From positions 62,001 through 126,000 of the forward strand of contig CAMYLK010000007.1 of the NCBI GenBank assembly GCA_947259225.1: DNA of 64,000 bases. Reading direction: 5' to 3'. Origin of the DNA: an uncultured Desulfobulbaceae bacterium. Lineage in GTDB: Bacteria; Desulfobacterota; Desulfobulbia; Desulfobulbales; Desulfobulbaceae. Each line of letters starts with the position of its first letter. Position 1 is the first letter of the stretch. The position numbers and the translations under genes are program-made. The notes below the pieces were generated by a model. It worked only from the letters and a program-made list of their open reading frames with translations. It had not been told where the DNA came from and made no database searches. Positions 48,174 through 57,147 of this stretch are shown one piece after another.

Positions 48174-48887
48174 ATGTCCACTCGAAGAATAAAGAAAAGA
48201 GTACTTGAACTGCTGGCAACTGACGATCATAAGGCAATTCAATACCAGCTCGACGATTTGCCGGTCAAGGATGTTATTAATGTTCTTTTTTCAGCTATCT
48301 GTCGTGGAGATGAGGTCATTCACTGGAACGGTGTGCGCTATATGGGCCTTTGTGTCTCCCGCCTTGCAGAGGAAGACATGGAAGAGGCGCGCATTGTCAT
48401 GCGGCGCATGCTGTGGAGCCTGAATGACGAATCCGGAGGTATCGGATGGGGTGCTCCTGAATCCATGGCAGAGGTCATGTATAATCATGAGGAATTGGCC
48501 CGGGAGTATATCCACATGCTGATATCCTATACGCGCGGGGATGGGGAAGAGTTACTGCAGGACGGCAACTTCCTTGAGCACGAAACACTTCAGCGCGGCC
48601 TGTTATGGGGCATTGGACGCCTTGCAGAAAAAAGGCAGCAGATGCTTACGGAAATAGGTGTGGAGAGCGATCTTCTGCCGTACCTGCAGTCCAGTGATTC
48701 TTCTGTGAGGGGACTTGCCGTGAGGAGTTTGGGGCAATTGCGTTTTGAACCGGCTGCTGATTCGATCCGATTGCTCATGGATGATGCCGGTCTGGTAAGC
48801 TTGTATCAGGATGGTAAAGTAAGTTCTACAACCGTGGGGCAGCTGGTTCGTGAAGCCCTTGAAAAAATTGAGTCTCAGGACAGGTGA
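48174..48887 (+). CDS. DVU0298 family HEAT-repeat-like protein
   Basis: A 237-residue cytosolic, all-helical protein matching the family named after Desulfovibrio DVU0298: it contains the characteristic WNGVRYMG and GIGWGAPESMAEVM. Two HEAT-like repeats are visible near the end (SSVRGLAVRSLGQLRFEPAAD). No catalytic motif is seen, so it probably acts by protein contacts. Its stop codon overlaps or abuts the start of the nitrilase-RfaE2 gene, indicating coupling. Confident as a real gene, moderately confident in the family name. Confidence 0.75.
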   Translation: MSTRRIKKRVLELLATDDHKAIQYQLDDLPVKDVINVLFSAICRGDEVIHWNGVRYMGLCVSRLAEEDMEEARIVMRRMLWSLNDESGGIGWGAPESMAEVMYNHEELAREYIHMLISYTRGDGEELLQDGNFLEHETLQRGLLWGIGRLAEKRQQMLTEIGVESDLLPYLQSSDSSVRGLAVRSLGQLRFEPAADSIRLLMDDAGLVSLYQDGKVSSTTVGQLVREALEKIESQDR

Positions 48888-48889
48888 TC

Positions 48890-50173
48890 ATGACCCTTCA
48901 TCTTTTTCCGCAGGCAGGTTTCCTGCAATTTGAGGTTCAGCTTGGCAATCCACAGGCGAACTTTGAGACAGTAGCAAGACTTGTCAGTCAGCTGCAGCCG
49001 CAGAAGAATTCAATCATTGTATTGCCCGAGCTGTGGTCTTCAGGTTTTGATTATGAACATGCTGAGGAACATGCCAGGCTAACCCCTGAACTTCTTAAGC
49101 AGTTAGAGGAAATTTCACGGCAGAACACAGTCTATTTTGCCGGTTCCCTGATAGAAAAAGACCCCGATCGGACGGATCCATCCCGGTTGTATAATTGTCT
49201 TTTTTTGACAGGACCGGAGGGGCTAAAGGGGAAATACCGAAAACAGCATCTCTTCTCCCTCTGGCAGGAAGATAACCATTTCCGGCCGGGCGACCATTTT
49301 CAGCCAGTAGCAACACCCTGCGGAACAGTCGGTGCCCTTGTCTGTTATGACCTTCGCTTTCCAGAGATTGCCCGGATCCAGGCTTTTCAGGGGGCAGGGT
49401 TGATCGTTGTTTCTGCCCAGTGGCCGGCAGTTCGGTTGGATCACTGGCGAGCTCTTCTGCAGGCGCGTGCAATTGAAAACCAGGTGTTCGTTGCGGCATG
49501 TAACGCTTGCGGCAGGACCGGCGGGACAGATATGGCCGGTCACTCTATGATCGTTGCCCCGGACGGATCAATACTGGCTGAAGGAACTGACGGTGAAGAA
49601 GCACAATGTGTCCAACTTCCGGAAGAAAATCTTGCCCGTGCTCGTGAAAAATTCTGTTGCGCGGGAGAGAAACCCCGACCCTTCCAGGACGGAAAAAAAT
49701 TTGTAACACTTGACCACTTAACAGAACGGCTGGCTTCAGTCATGCACCAGGGCAGCAAAGTGGCTTTTACTAACGGCTGTTTTGATATATTGCACAGCGG
49801 ACATGTATCCTACCTGGAAAAGGCGCGAGAAACAGCGGATTGTCTCGTTGTCGGGCTGAACAGTGATACATCTGTCCGGAAGCTCAAGGGTGAAGGTCGT
49901 CCTGTCAATTCTGAAAAGGACAGGGCAAGGGTTCTTGCCGCTCTTGGCAGTGTTGATTTTGTGGTCCTGTTTGAAGAGGAGACGCCTTTGCAGTTAATTA
50001 AAACCCTTACGCCGGACATCCTTGTCAAGGGTGCCGACTGGGCCGAGGAAGAGATTGTCGGTGCCAGAGAGGTCAAGGCTGCAGGCGGATCTGTGGTACG
50101 TGTTGATTTCGAGCATAATCTGTCCACATCAGATCTTATATCACGTGTTCAAAAGCAAGGCAGGGAAAAATAA
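48890..50173 (+). CDS. Fusion of carbon-nitrogen hydrolase and heptose-1-phosphate adenylyltransferase (RfaE2) domains
   Basis: A 427-residue two-domain protein. Residues about 1-260 are a nitrilase-type amidase with the catalytic triad Glu47 (VLPELW), Lys118 (YRKQHLF) and Cys152 (VCYDLRFPE), close to omega-amidase types. Residues about 285-427 are an RfaE2/HldE C-terminal nucleotidyltransferase: FTNGCFDILHSGHVSYL, VGLNSD and ILVKGADW. RfaE2 activates D-glycero-beta-D-manno-heptose-1-phosphate for LPS core. No stop or frameshift separates the two, so the fusion is in the DNA. The start is ATG 48890 or an overlapping GTG 48884. Confidence 0.88.
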   Translation: MTLHLFPQAGFLQFEVQLGNPQANFETVARLVSQLQPQKNSIIVLPELWSSGFDYEHAEEHARLTPELLKQLEEISRQNTVYFAGSLIEKDPDRTDPSRLYNCLFLTGPEGLKGKYRKQHLFSLWQEDNHFRPGDHFQPVATPCGTVGALVCYDLRFPEIARIQAFQGAGLIVVSAQWPAVRLDHWRALLQARAIENQVFVAACNACGRTGGTDMAGHSMIVAPDGSILAEGTDGEEAQCVQLPEENLARAREKFCCAGEKPRPFQDGKKFVTLDHLTERLASVMHQGSKVAFTNGCFDILHSGHVSYLEKARETADCLVVGLNSDTSVRKLKGEGRPVNSEKDRARVLAALGSVDFVVLFEEETPLQLIKTLTPDILVKGADWAEEEIVGAREVKAAGGSVVRVDFEHNLSTSDLISRVQKQGREK

Positions 50174-50249
50174 GTGAGTAAGTGAGAAAAGAGCTTTGCA
50201 GACGGAGAATGATTATTGTTTAAAGAAAAAAGTATTATGGAGGTTTGTT

Positions 50250-50444
50250 ATGGCTACTGTAAAGATAAATGGCATGAAATGCCAGCACTGTGTGAATGCT
50301 ACCCTCAAAGCCCTGGATGGACTTGATGGGGTTTCCAATGTCAAAGTTGACCTTGATAAGGGAGAGGCTACCTTTGACGGGGATGTTGCGCTTGACATGG
50401 TGAAACAGGCAATAGCCGGGATCGGGTTTGAGGTGGTCGATTAA
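50250..50444 (+). CDS. Heavy-metal-associated (HMA) domain protein, CopZ-like
   Basis: A 64-residue copper-chaperone-type protein with the metal motif GMKCQHC near the N-terminus and the usual beta-alpha-beta-beta-alpha-beta pattern ending in GFEVVD. ATG 50250 is chosen because GGAGG is at 50239-50243; the longer frame from 50196 adds non-homologous residues. A terminator follows at 50475-50517. No copper ATPase is in the window. It probably carries Cu(I), though some members bind other soft metals. Confidence 0.88.
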   Translation: MATVKINGMKCQHCVNATLKALDGLDGVSNVKVDLDKGEATFDGDVALDMVKQAIAGIGFEVVD

Positions 50445-50474
50445 ATACCCGTGATCGGAAGTCACGTACAATAG

Positions 50475-50517
50475 TATCAATCAGCCATGTTAAATAATGG
50501 CTGATTGATTGTTTTCT
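50475..50517 (+). terminator. Rho-independent terminator after the HMA protein gene
   Basis: ATCAATCAGCCAT (about 50476-50489) pairs with ATGGCTGATTGAT (50497-50509), loop of about 8 nt, followed by TGTTTTCT. It lies 30 nt past the HMA stop. Confidence 0.8.
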
Positions 50518-50571
50518 CATCCTGTTTTAGAAAAGTCCTGTATTCGAGGGCTTATCCCCAAATTTCCCGAA

Positions 50572-52347
50572 TTACCAGTCCGGACGAAGGGATAGTTCGG
50601 TCAGCTGTTTCCGGTCCACCGATGCCGGAGCTTCTGTAAGAGGACATGTCGCCTTCTGGGTTTTTGGAAAGGCAATAACGTCCCTGATTGAATCCGTTCC
50701 TGCCAGGATCATTACGAGCCGGTCCAGGCCAAAGGCAATCCCACCGTGGGGAGGAGCACCCAATTCAAGGGCTCTCAGCAAAAAACCAAATTTTTCCCTG
50801 GCTTCCTCGGGTCCGATTCCCAAGGCATTGAACACTTTCTCCTGAACATCCTTTTGGTGGATACGTATGGAGCCGCCTCCGATCTCGTTACCGTTCAGAA
50901 CAAGGTCGTAGGCTCTGCTGTTGACCTTTTCCAGGTGAGATTCTAGAAGGTCGAGCTGGTCTTCTTTAGGCGAGGTGAACGGATGATGCAGGGCTGTATA
51001 CCGTTTTTCATTCTTGTCATACTCGACCAGGGGAAAGTCGGTGATCCAGAGGAAGTCATAGGTTCCTTCAGGAACGAGATCCAGTCGCCTGGCAAGTTCA
51101 AGCCGCAGTTCAGCCAGAACCTGATTCACGGTAGATACGCTGTCTGCGCCAAAAAGAATCAGGTCCCCTGGTTTGGCATCCAGTGCCTGGCCCATAGCTG
51201 CAATTTCATTGTCCGAGAAGAATTTGGTAATCGGCGACTGCCATTCATCTTCCTTGATTTTGATCCATGCCATACCGCGTGCGCCGAAACGACCGGCGTA
51301 TTCTGTCAGGTCATCAAGGTCTTTCCTGGAAAACGTAGCGCATCCCTTGGCATTGATTGCCTTGACGGCACCGCTGTTGTCGATAGCAGAGCTGAAGACC
51401 TTAAAATCACAACCCCTCAGGGTTTCCGTCAGGTCAATCAGTTCCATGTCAAAGCGGGTGTCAGGACGGTCAGTACCAAATCGCTGCATTGCTTCGGCAT
51501 ATGTCATATGTCTGAAGGGTGGGGAGATTTCAACGCTTGACACAGAATCAAAAACAGCCTTAATCATTCCCTCGGTCACACTGATAATATCATCTTCACC
51601 CACAAAGCTGAATTCCAAGTCTATCTGGGTGAATTCAGGTTGTCGGTCTGCCCGGAGGTCTTCATCACGAAAACATCTTACCACCTGATAGTAACGATCC
51701 ATGCCGGACATCATCAAAAGCTGTTTGAAAAGCTGTGGAGACTGGGGAAGCGCGTAAAATTTTCCAGGATTCACCCGGCTCGGAACCAGATAGTCACGAG
51801 CTCCTTCAGGGGTAGACCGGGTAAGCATTGGTGTCTCAATATCAAGAAAATTGTTGTCGTTCAGGTAACTACGGGCAGCCTGTACGGCAGCGTGACGCAT
51901 TGTCAGGTTTCTGGCCATTTCCGGGCGCCTGAGGTCCATGTAACGGTACTGCAGGCGCAGGTTGTCCGAGACCTCTGTGTCTTCATCGAGTGGAAATGGA
52001 GGTGTTTCGCTGGTGTTGAGTATCCGTAACTCATTCACGAGTATCTCGATGGCACCGGTTGCCAGTTTGGGGTTTTCCATATCCCCCGGGCGGCGGAAGA
52101 CCGTCCCACGGACGGCAAGTACCCATTCACTGCGAATCTGATGTGCCTTGGCGTGGACCTCCGGGTTAAATTCCGGGTTAAAAACAATCTGGGTGATGCC
52201 CCACCGGTCGCGCAGGTCAATAAAGATTACCCCGCCATGATCCCGCCGACGCAGTACCCACCCCATGAGGATGACTTCCTGGTCAAGATGCTCAGGACTG
52301 AGTTCAATGCATGTATGAGTACGCCGCAGTGTGCCTAATGAATCCAT
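50572..52347 (-). CDS. aspS: Aspartyl-tRNA synthetase
   Basis: Class II synthetase of 591 residues, the long bacterial form with a GAD insertion. Motif 2 (FRDEDLRADRQPEFTQIDLEFSF) and motif 3 (GGIAFGLDRLVMIL) are clear, and the N-terminal OB fold shows WVLRRRDHGGVIFIDLRDR. It starts 32 nt after hisS and is probably co-transcribed with it. Whether it is discriminating or also charges tRNA-Asn cannot be told by eye. The gene ends with no obvious terminator before the HMA terminator on the opposite strand. Confidence 0.97.
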   Translation of the reverse strand: MDSLGTLRRTHTCIELSPEHLDQEVILMGWVLRRRDHGGVIFIDLRDRWGITQIVFNPEFNPEVHAKAHQIRSEWVLAVRGTVFRRPGDMENPKLATGAIEILVNELRILNTSETPPFPLDEDTEVSDNLRLQYRYMDLRRPEMARNLTMRHAAVQAARSYLNDNNFLDIETPMLTRSTPEGARDYLVPSRVNPGKFYALPQSPQLFKQLLMMSGMDRYYQVVRCFRDEDLRADRQPEFTQIDLEFSFVGEDDIISVTEGMIKAVFDSVSSVEISPPFRHMTYAEAMQRFGTDRPDTRFDMELIDLTETLRGCDFKVFSSAIDNSGAVKAINAKGCATFSRKDLDDLTEYAGRFGARGMAWIKIKEDEWQSPITKFFSDNEIAAMGQALDAKPGDLILFGADSVSTVNQVLAELRLELARRLDLVPEGTYDFLWITDFPLVEYDKNEKRYTALHHPFTSPKEDQLDLLESHLEKVNSRAYDLVLNGNEIGGGSIRIHQKDVQEKVFNALGIGPEEAREKFGFLLRALELGAPPHGGIAFGLDRLVMILAGTDSIRDVIAFPKTQKATCPLTEAPASVDRKQLTELSLRPDW

Positions 52348-52379
52348 TATATTATTCTCTTGATGATGGGTCTCTCGTT

Positions 52380-53660
52380 TTAAGCGGAGACACTGTTTTC
52401 GATAATCAGTTTAAGACTATTTCCCCAGCTTGCCGGTCCATCCTCTAAGGTAAAGTTCTGCTGATTCTGGTTTTCCATGTTGCGAAGGACTGCAGTATTC
52501 TGTTCAAGTTCGTTCTCACCTATTATCAAGGTGTATCGGGAGTTGAGCCTGCCGGCTTGTTTCATCTGGGCTTTCAGGCTGCGGCCGCTGTAATCCATTG
52601 CTGCCTTAATCCCTGATTTGCGAAGAGTATGGACAAGAAGGGCGCTGTGGCTGGCCGCTTCTTCCCCAAGCGCTGCAACAAAGACATCTGTTTTTTGCTG
52701 CAGCCCCAGGTCGTCATCGCTCCTCTCCAGCATGAGCAGGACGAGACGTTCGATACCCATGGCAAAACCTATGCCGGGAAGTTTGGGCCCGCCGAGGTCT
52801 TCAATAAGACCGTCGTAACGCCCGCCTGCTCCTACGGCAGACTGGGCGCCAAGATTATGGGCAATAAACTCGAAGGTTGTCCGGGTATAATAGTCAAGTC
52901 CCCGGACCATAAATTTGTTGACTGAATACTGTACTCCCAGAAGGTCAAGGCTCGCCTGAACCTGAGTAAAATGTTCGCTGCAGCCCGAGCAGAGGGAGTC
53001 CAGTATTGACGGCGCATCCTGGACCAGTTCCCTGCACCGGGGATTTTTACAATCCAGGACCCGTAGTGGGTTCGTATGGGTCCGCCTCTGGCAATCACTG
53101 CAAAGCTGCTCGCTGAGGTTTTCAAGGAAGTTGACGATTTTTTCACGATATGGCGGCCGGCACTCGAGGCAGCCGAGTGAATTTACCTCAAGGCTGGCTT
53201 CCAGGCCCATTTCCATAAGAAGCAGTTGCCCCATGGCCATCACTTCCGCATCAACCTGCGGTTCAACCGCCCCGATCACCTCTGCGCTAATCTGGTGAAA
53301 TTGACGGTATCTTCCTTTTTGCGGCCTTTCATGGCGGAACATGGGGCCGATTGTGTACAGTCGATTAACCGGTTGCTGAACGTGGATGCCATGTTCTATA
53401 AAGGCACGCAGAAGAGAGGCTGTGGCCTCCGGTCTCAGGGTAATACCCTTGTCTACGAAGGTGTACATCTCCTTTTCAACGATATCGGTTGCCTGGCCGA
53501 TGGAACGGGCAAAAAGCCCTGTTTCCTCCATGATTGGCAGGCGGATTTCCTTGAATCCGAAACGATGAAAGATGTCCCGAGAAAGGTTTTCAATATATTG
53601 CCAGCGGGTCACTTCATCCGGCAGGATATCCTTGAAGCCGTTAATGGCTTTGACTTTCAC
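52380..53660 (-). CDS. hisS: Histidyl-tRNA synthetase
   Basis: Class II synthetase of 426 residues. It starts MKVKAINGFKDILPDE, with motif 2 in RHERPQKGRYRQFHQ, the histidine-specific VRGLDYYTRTTFEF and motif 3 in GIGFAMGIERLVLLML. A GGAGG ribosome binding site precedes the ATG. A Cys-rich stretch in the middle (CLECRPPY, CSDC, CSGC) suggests an extra zinc site present in many delta-type enzymes. It leads a two-gene unit with aspS. Confidence 0.96.
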   Translation of the reverse strand: MKVKAINGFKDILPDEVTRWQYIENLSRDIFHRFGFKEIRLPIMEETGLFARSIGQATDIVEKEMYTFVDKGITLRPEATASLLRAFIEHGIHVQQPVNRLYTIGPMFRHERPQKGRYRQFHQISAEVIGAVEPQVDAEVMAMGQLLLMEMGLEASLEVNSLGCLECRPPYREKIVNFLENLSEQLCSDCQRRTHTNPLRVLDCKNPRCRELVQDAPSILDSLCSGCSEHFTQVQASLDLLGVQYSVNKFMVRGLDYYTRTTFEFIAHNLGAQSAVGAGGRYDGLIEDLGGPKLPGIGFAMGIERLVLLMLERSDDDLGLQQKTDVFVAALGEEAASHSALLVHTLRKSGIKAAMDYSGRSLKAQMKQAGRLNSRYTLIIGENELEQNTAVLRNMENQNQQNFTLEDGPASWGNSLKLIIENSVSA

Positions 53661-53945
53661 CCTTTACCTCCGTATCGGTTTGTATTGTTTAAAAAAGGGA
53701 TTCTGCAATAATCGGACAGAAAATAACGGATTAAGTTGCCCATTATTACTTGCTCAAAAGAATAGAATTTAATCTGTTTTTGCCGGAAAAGTCAAGCTGA
53801 TGTCACTTAAATGTGGTAGTATTAAATGATTATGATTATTATCTTTGCCTGTAAGTTAAAAAGATCAGGGCATGCTTGACAAAGGGGCCCTGTCGGGGCA
53901 TTATTCACTTTTAGCCTATTATCATGAGAGGTACGAAAAATTAGA

Positions 53946-54914
53946 ATGAAATTGCCTGAATTGAAAATTGGATCTTTTACAGCCAAGGTTCCTCTTATTC
54001 AAGGCGGAATGTCGATCAGGGTTTCAACATCCGCCCTGGCGGTACCGGTTGCAGAATGTGGAGGTATCGGTACCATTGGCGGCTCCGGCATTCCTGTTGC
54101 TGAACTGCAGGAAGATATTCGCAGGGCCAAAAATGCGACTAACGGTATCATTGCTGTCAATATCATGTATGCGATGAAGGAATTTTACGAGCTTGTAATG
54201 GGATCCATCGAAGCCGGCGTTGACATGATTATCACCGGGGCAGGTTTTTCACGCGATATTTTCAAGATAGGCAATAAATACAATGTACCGATTGTTTCCA
54301 TTGTTTCATCTCCGGCATTTGCCCGGCTCGCCGAGAAACTTGGTGCTTCTGCGATTATTGTAGAAGCTGCGGAAGCCGGAGGACACCTGGGTACACAGAC
54401 CAGCCTGCGTGAACTGTTCCCTTCCATTAGAAAGGTTGTTACCAAGGTCCCTCTTATAGCTGCAGGTGGTATCACCAATGGCTTTGAGATGGCTGAGTTG
54501 ATGGAAAAGTTCGGTGCGGACGGCATCCAGATCGCCTCAAGATTTGTCCTGAGCAAGGAGTGTTCAGTTGCACAGAAATTCAAGGAAACTTTTCTCGGGG
54601 CGGAAAAGGATGATATCGTTCTTGTGTCCTCGCCCGTCGGCATGCCCGGACGTGCTATCAATACACCTTTTGTCCGCAAGATGGCCGATGGAAAAGATGT
54701 TTCTGCCAAAGAATGCGTATATAAGTGTCTGAAAAAATGCAGTTATAAGTATTGTATCAGTGAAAGACTCAGAAATGCCTGCGAGGGAAACATTGAAGAA
54801 GGTCTTGTCTTTTCCGGAGCCAATACATTCAAAATGAAAGAAATTCTGTCTGTACGAGAGATATTCAATCGTTTTGTGGGTGAAGCCGAGTCTGTCTATA
54901 AAGAAGATAAATAA
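53946..54914 (+). CDS. NAD(P)H-dependent flavin oxidoreductase (nitronate monooxygenase/FabK-like) with C-terminal Cys cluster
   Basis: A 322-residue TIM-barrel flavoprotein. The FMN-binding features are PLIQGGMSIRVS, GIGTIGGSG, AEAGGHLG and AAGGITNG-x-E. Relatives are nitronate monooxygenases, FabK-type enoyl reductases and uncharacterised YrpB-like enzymes; the short length and lack of clear FabK C-terminus leave substrate open. Residues about 258-273 contain CVYKCLKKCSYKYC, four cysteines that may bind an iron-sulfur cluster. The 285-bp gap upstream has no gene. Followed after about 55 nt by pcnB. Confidence 0.8.
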   Translation: MKLPELKIGSFTAKVPLIQGGMSIRVSTSALAVPVAECGGIGTIGGSGIPVAELQEDIRRAKNATNGIIAVNIMYAMKEFYELVMGSIEAGVDMIITGAGFSRDIFKIGNKYNVPIVSIVSSPAFARLAEKLGASAIIVEAAEAGGHLGTQTSLRELFPSIRKVVTKVPLIAAGGITNGFEMAELMEKFGADGIQIASRFVLSKECSVAQKFKETFLGAEKDDIVLVSSPVGMPGRAINTPFVRKMADGKDVSAKECVYKCLKKCSYKYCISERLRNACEGNIEEGLVFSGANTFKMKEILSVREIFNRFVGEAESVYKEDK

Positions 54915-54970
54915 AAACCATCGCCTTCCGTGCAAGTCCTTTTTTCCCTGTATTGGTTAATTCCGTCCGC

Positions 54971-56359
54971 ATGTTCAATCAACAGTTGAATAACAACGTG
55001 AGCAACACCTCGCCGACGAAAAATATTGAACCTGTCATTATTCCTGAAAAAAGACACCCGATATCAACAAATGAGATTGACATAGAGGCCCTGAAAGTAC
55101 TGTATAGGCTTCGGGATGCTGGATTTTCAGGATACCTCGTTGGAGGTGGGGTCCGTGATCTGTATATGGGGAAACGCCCCAAAGATTTTGATATTTCTAC
55201 GGATGCCCGACCGGGACAGATCCGCAAATTGTTCAGGAACAGTCGTACCATCGGCAGACGGTTCCGTCTTGTTCAGGTTTTTTTTCGCGGCGGGAAAATA
55301 ATTGAAGTATCAACTCTTCGTTCCCAGAGTGAATATGATATTAACGGGACGGACAAGCTTCTGGCAAGTAATAATACCTTTGGCACACCAGCTGAAGACG
55401 CATTCCGGAGAGACCTGACAATCAACGCACTTTTTTATGAAATAGAGAGCAAAACTATTATCGACTATGTTGGTGGTGTTAAGGATCTCGATCAAGGGCT
55501 CATTCGTATTATCGGTGAACCGGAACGAAGGGTGACAAGAGATCCGGTCCGTATGATGCGGGCAATACGCCATGCAGCCCGCAACGATTTTCGAATTGAA
55601 GAAAACACATGGAAAGCAATTACCAGGAATTTTGATAAACTCGAACTCTGTCCCCGGTCAAGGATTCGGGATGAAGTGTTGAAGGATTTGACAAGCGGAT
55701 CAAGCGAACCATGGGCGCGAATTACCCTGGAATCCGGCTTGTTTTTTACCCTTTTTCCCTTTTACAGGGAAGTAATCTATCAGCATGTTGACAGCGGCAG
55801 GAGGAGTGAACTCCTCTCCTTGCTGAGTGTTGTAGACAGGTTGTATAATACCCCTGAGGGGGATGTTCGAATTGATTTTCCTGATTATTTTATTCTGGCG
55901 ACCCTCCTTGTACCATTGGTTGAGGACCATTTTGATATATCGAGTCAACGCCTGAAGGGGCCAACACATTACAGATTGTCCAGGAAGATCCGTGCCGTAC
56001 TCGATGATGTCCTTGGAGAAAGGTATAATTTAAAGCGCATGGCAAAAGAAGCTATGACAACCCTGCTGGTTAATCTTTCCACTTTTGAACAGTTCAGCAG
56101 GAAGAAAAACTTGCCTAAATGGCTGCGCAATAAGAGCTATTTTCCAGATTGTTATCGATTTTACAGGGTGGTTTCTGAAGCAAGGGGAGGCCCTCAAGTG
56201 GACGAGGATCTCTTCAGGATACACCGCCAGGGCGGCCGGCAGGATCATATCCGTCGAGACGGGAAAGGGTATAAGAAAAACAGCTCAAAGGGGAGAAAAG
56301 GTGTCCGGCCCGCCTTTGCTGACAAGAATAAAAGTGTTTTTGGCCTTCGTGGTAGATAA
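54971..56359 (+). CDS. pcnB: Poly(A) polymerase I (PcnB)
   Basis: Adds 3' poly(A) tails that mark RNA for decay; the same fold makes CCA on tRNAs. The 462-residue protein has the nucleotidyltransferase signature LVGGGVRDLYMGKRPKDFDISTDA near residues 55-80, then RRFRLVQV, the RRDLTINAL box and the DPVRMMRAIRHAARN helix. The basic C-terminal tail, rich in Arg, Lys and Gly, is characteristic of PcnB rather than CCA enzymes. The ATG at 54971 is preferred to a TTG at 54953. The following endonuclease gene starts 3 nt after its stop. Confidence 0.88.
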   Translation: MFNQQLNNNVSNTSPTKNIEPVIIPEKRHPISTNEIDIEALKVLYRLRDAGFSGYLVGGGVRDLYMGKRPKDFDISTDARPGQIRKLFRNSRTIGRRFRLVQVFFRGGKIIEVSTLRSQSEYDINGTDKLLASNNTFGTPAEDAFRRDLTINALFYEIESKTIIDYVGGVKDLDQGLIRIIGEPERRVTRDPVRMMRAIRHAARNDFRIEENTWKAITRNFDKLELCPRSRIRDEVLKDLTSGSSEPWARITLESGLFFTLFPFYREVIYQHVDSGRRSELLSLLSVVDRLYNTPEGDVRIDFPDYFILATLLVPLVEDHFDISSQRLKGPTHYRLSRKIRAVLDDVLGERYNLKRMAKEAMTTLLVNLSTFEQFSRKKNLPKWLRNKSYFPDCYRFYRVVSEARGGPQVDEDLFRIHRQGGRQDHIRRDGKGYKKNSSKGRKGVRPAFADKNKSVFGLRGR

Positions 56360-56362
56360 GCA

Positions 56363-57106
56363 GTGCGTTTTCTTCTTTATAATGTTCGTTATGGTGCTGG
56401 AATAGGCCCACGTTTTCATTTACCTGTACCCTATGCAGGCTATCTCAAACGAACAACGTGCAACCTTGAATGTATTGTCTCGTTCATAGAATCAGTTCAA
56501 CCTGACATTATAGGACTGGTAGAAGTTGACAGCGGCTCTTTTCGTTCGGAAAAGGTCTGCCAGGCAGAAGCCATCGCCAGCCAACTGGGTTACCATTATC
56601 TGACAGAGACCAAGTACAGTACCAAATCGCTCGCACAGAAAGTTCCTGTTTTAAATAAGCAGGGGAATGCCATCCTTTCCAACCAGAAAATAATCAGTTA
56701 CAGGTTCCATTATTTCAGTGAGGGATTCAAGCGTCTTGTTATCGAGGCTCAACTCCCTGGGGTAACAGTTTTTCTTGTGCATTTGTCCCTTTCATACCGT
56801 AGGCGTCAGTATCAGCTGGAGCGTTTGCATAAGCTGTTCAGCAGTGTGAGCGGCCCGGTTATTGTTGCTGGAGATTTCAATGTTTTATGGGGGAAGAGGG
56901 AGCTGGAGTTGTTTCTGGCTGCCACGGGATTGATCAATGCCAATGACGAGGGAAAGCCTTCCCATCCAAGTCGTTCCCCGAAACGTCAACTTGATTTCAT
57001 CCTGCACACCAGGGATCTGGAAGTGACAGACTTCTCCATACCACAAGTCCATTATTCCGACCACGCTCCCCTGGTGTGTGATTTTCATATCGTTGCTGAA
57101 AGCTAG
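56363..57106 (+). CDS. Endonuclease/exonuclease/phosphatase family protein
   Basis: A 247-residue metal-dependent hydrolase of the EEP fold. Seen are RFLLYNVRYG at the start, GLVEVD (metal ligand), AGDFNVLWG, LDFILHT and the terminal SDHAPLVCDF with catalytic Asp-His. It begins with GTG 56363, 3 nt after pcnB, so it may act together with the polymerase in RNA or nucleotide metabolism, but the family also includes phospholipid and lipid phosphatases. Substrate is not determined. Confidence 0.85.
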   Translation: MRFLLYNVRYGAGIGPRFHLPVPYAGYLKRTTCNLECIVSFIESVQPDIIGLVEVDSGSFRSEKVCQAEAIASQLGYHYLTETKYSTKSLAQKVPVLNKQGNAILSNQKIISYRFHYFSEGFKRLVIEAQLPGVTVFLVHLSLSYRRRQYQLERLHKLFSSVSGPVIVAGDFNVLWGKRELELFLAATGLINANDEGKPSHPSRSPKRQLDFILHTRDLEVTDFSIPQVHYSDHAPLVCDFHIVAES

Positions 57107-57147
57107 ATTATATATCACACCGGCAATCTGTTGCCAGACATTTACTT

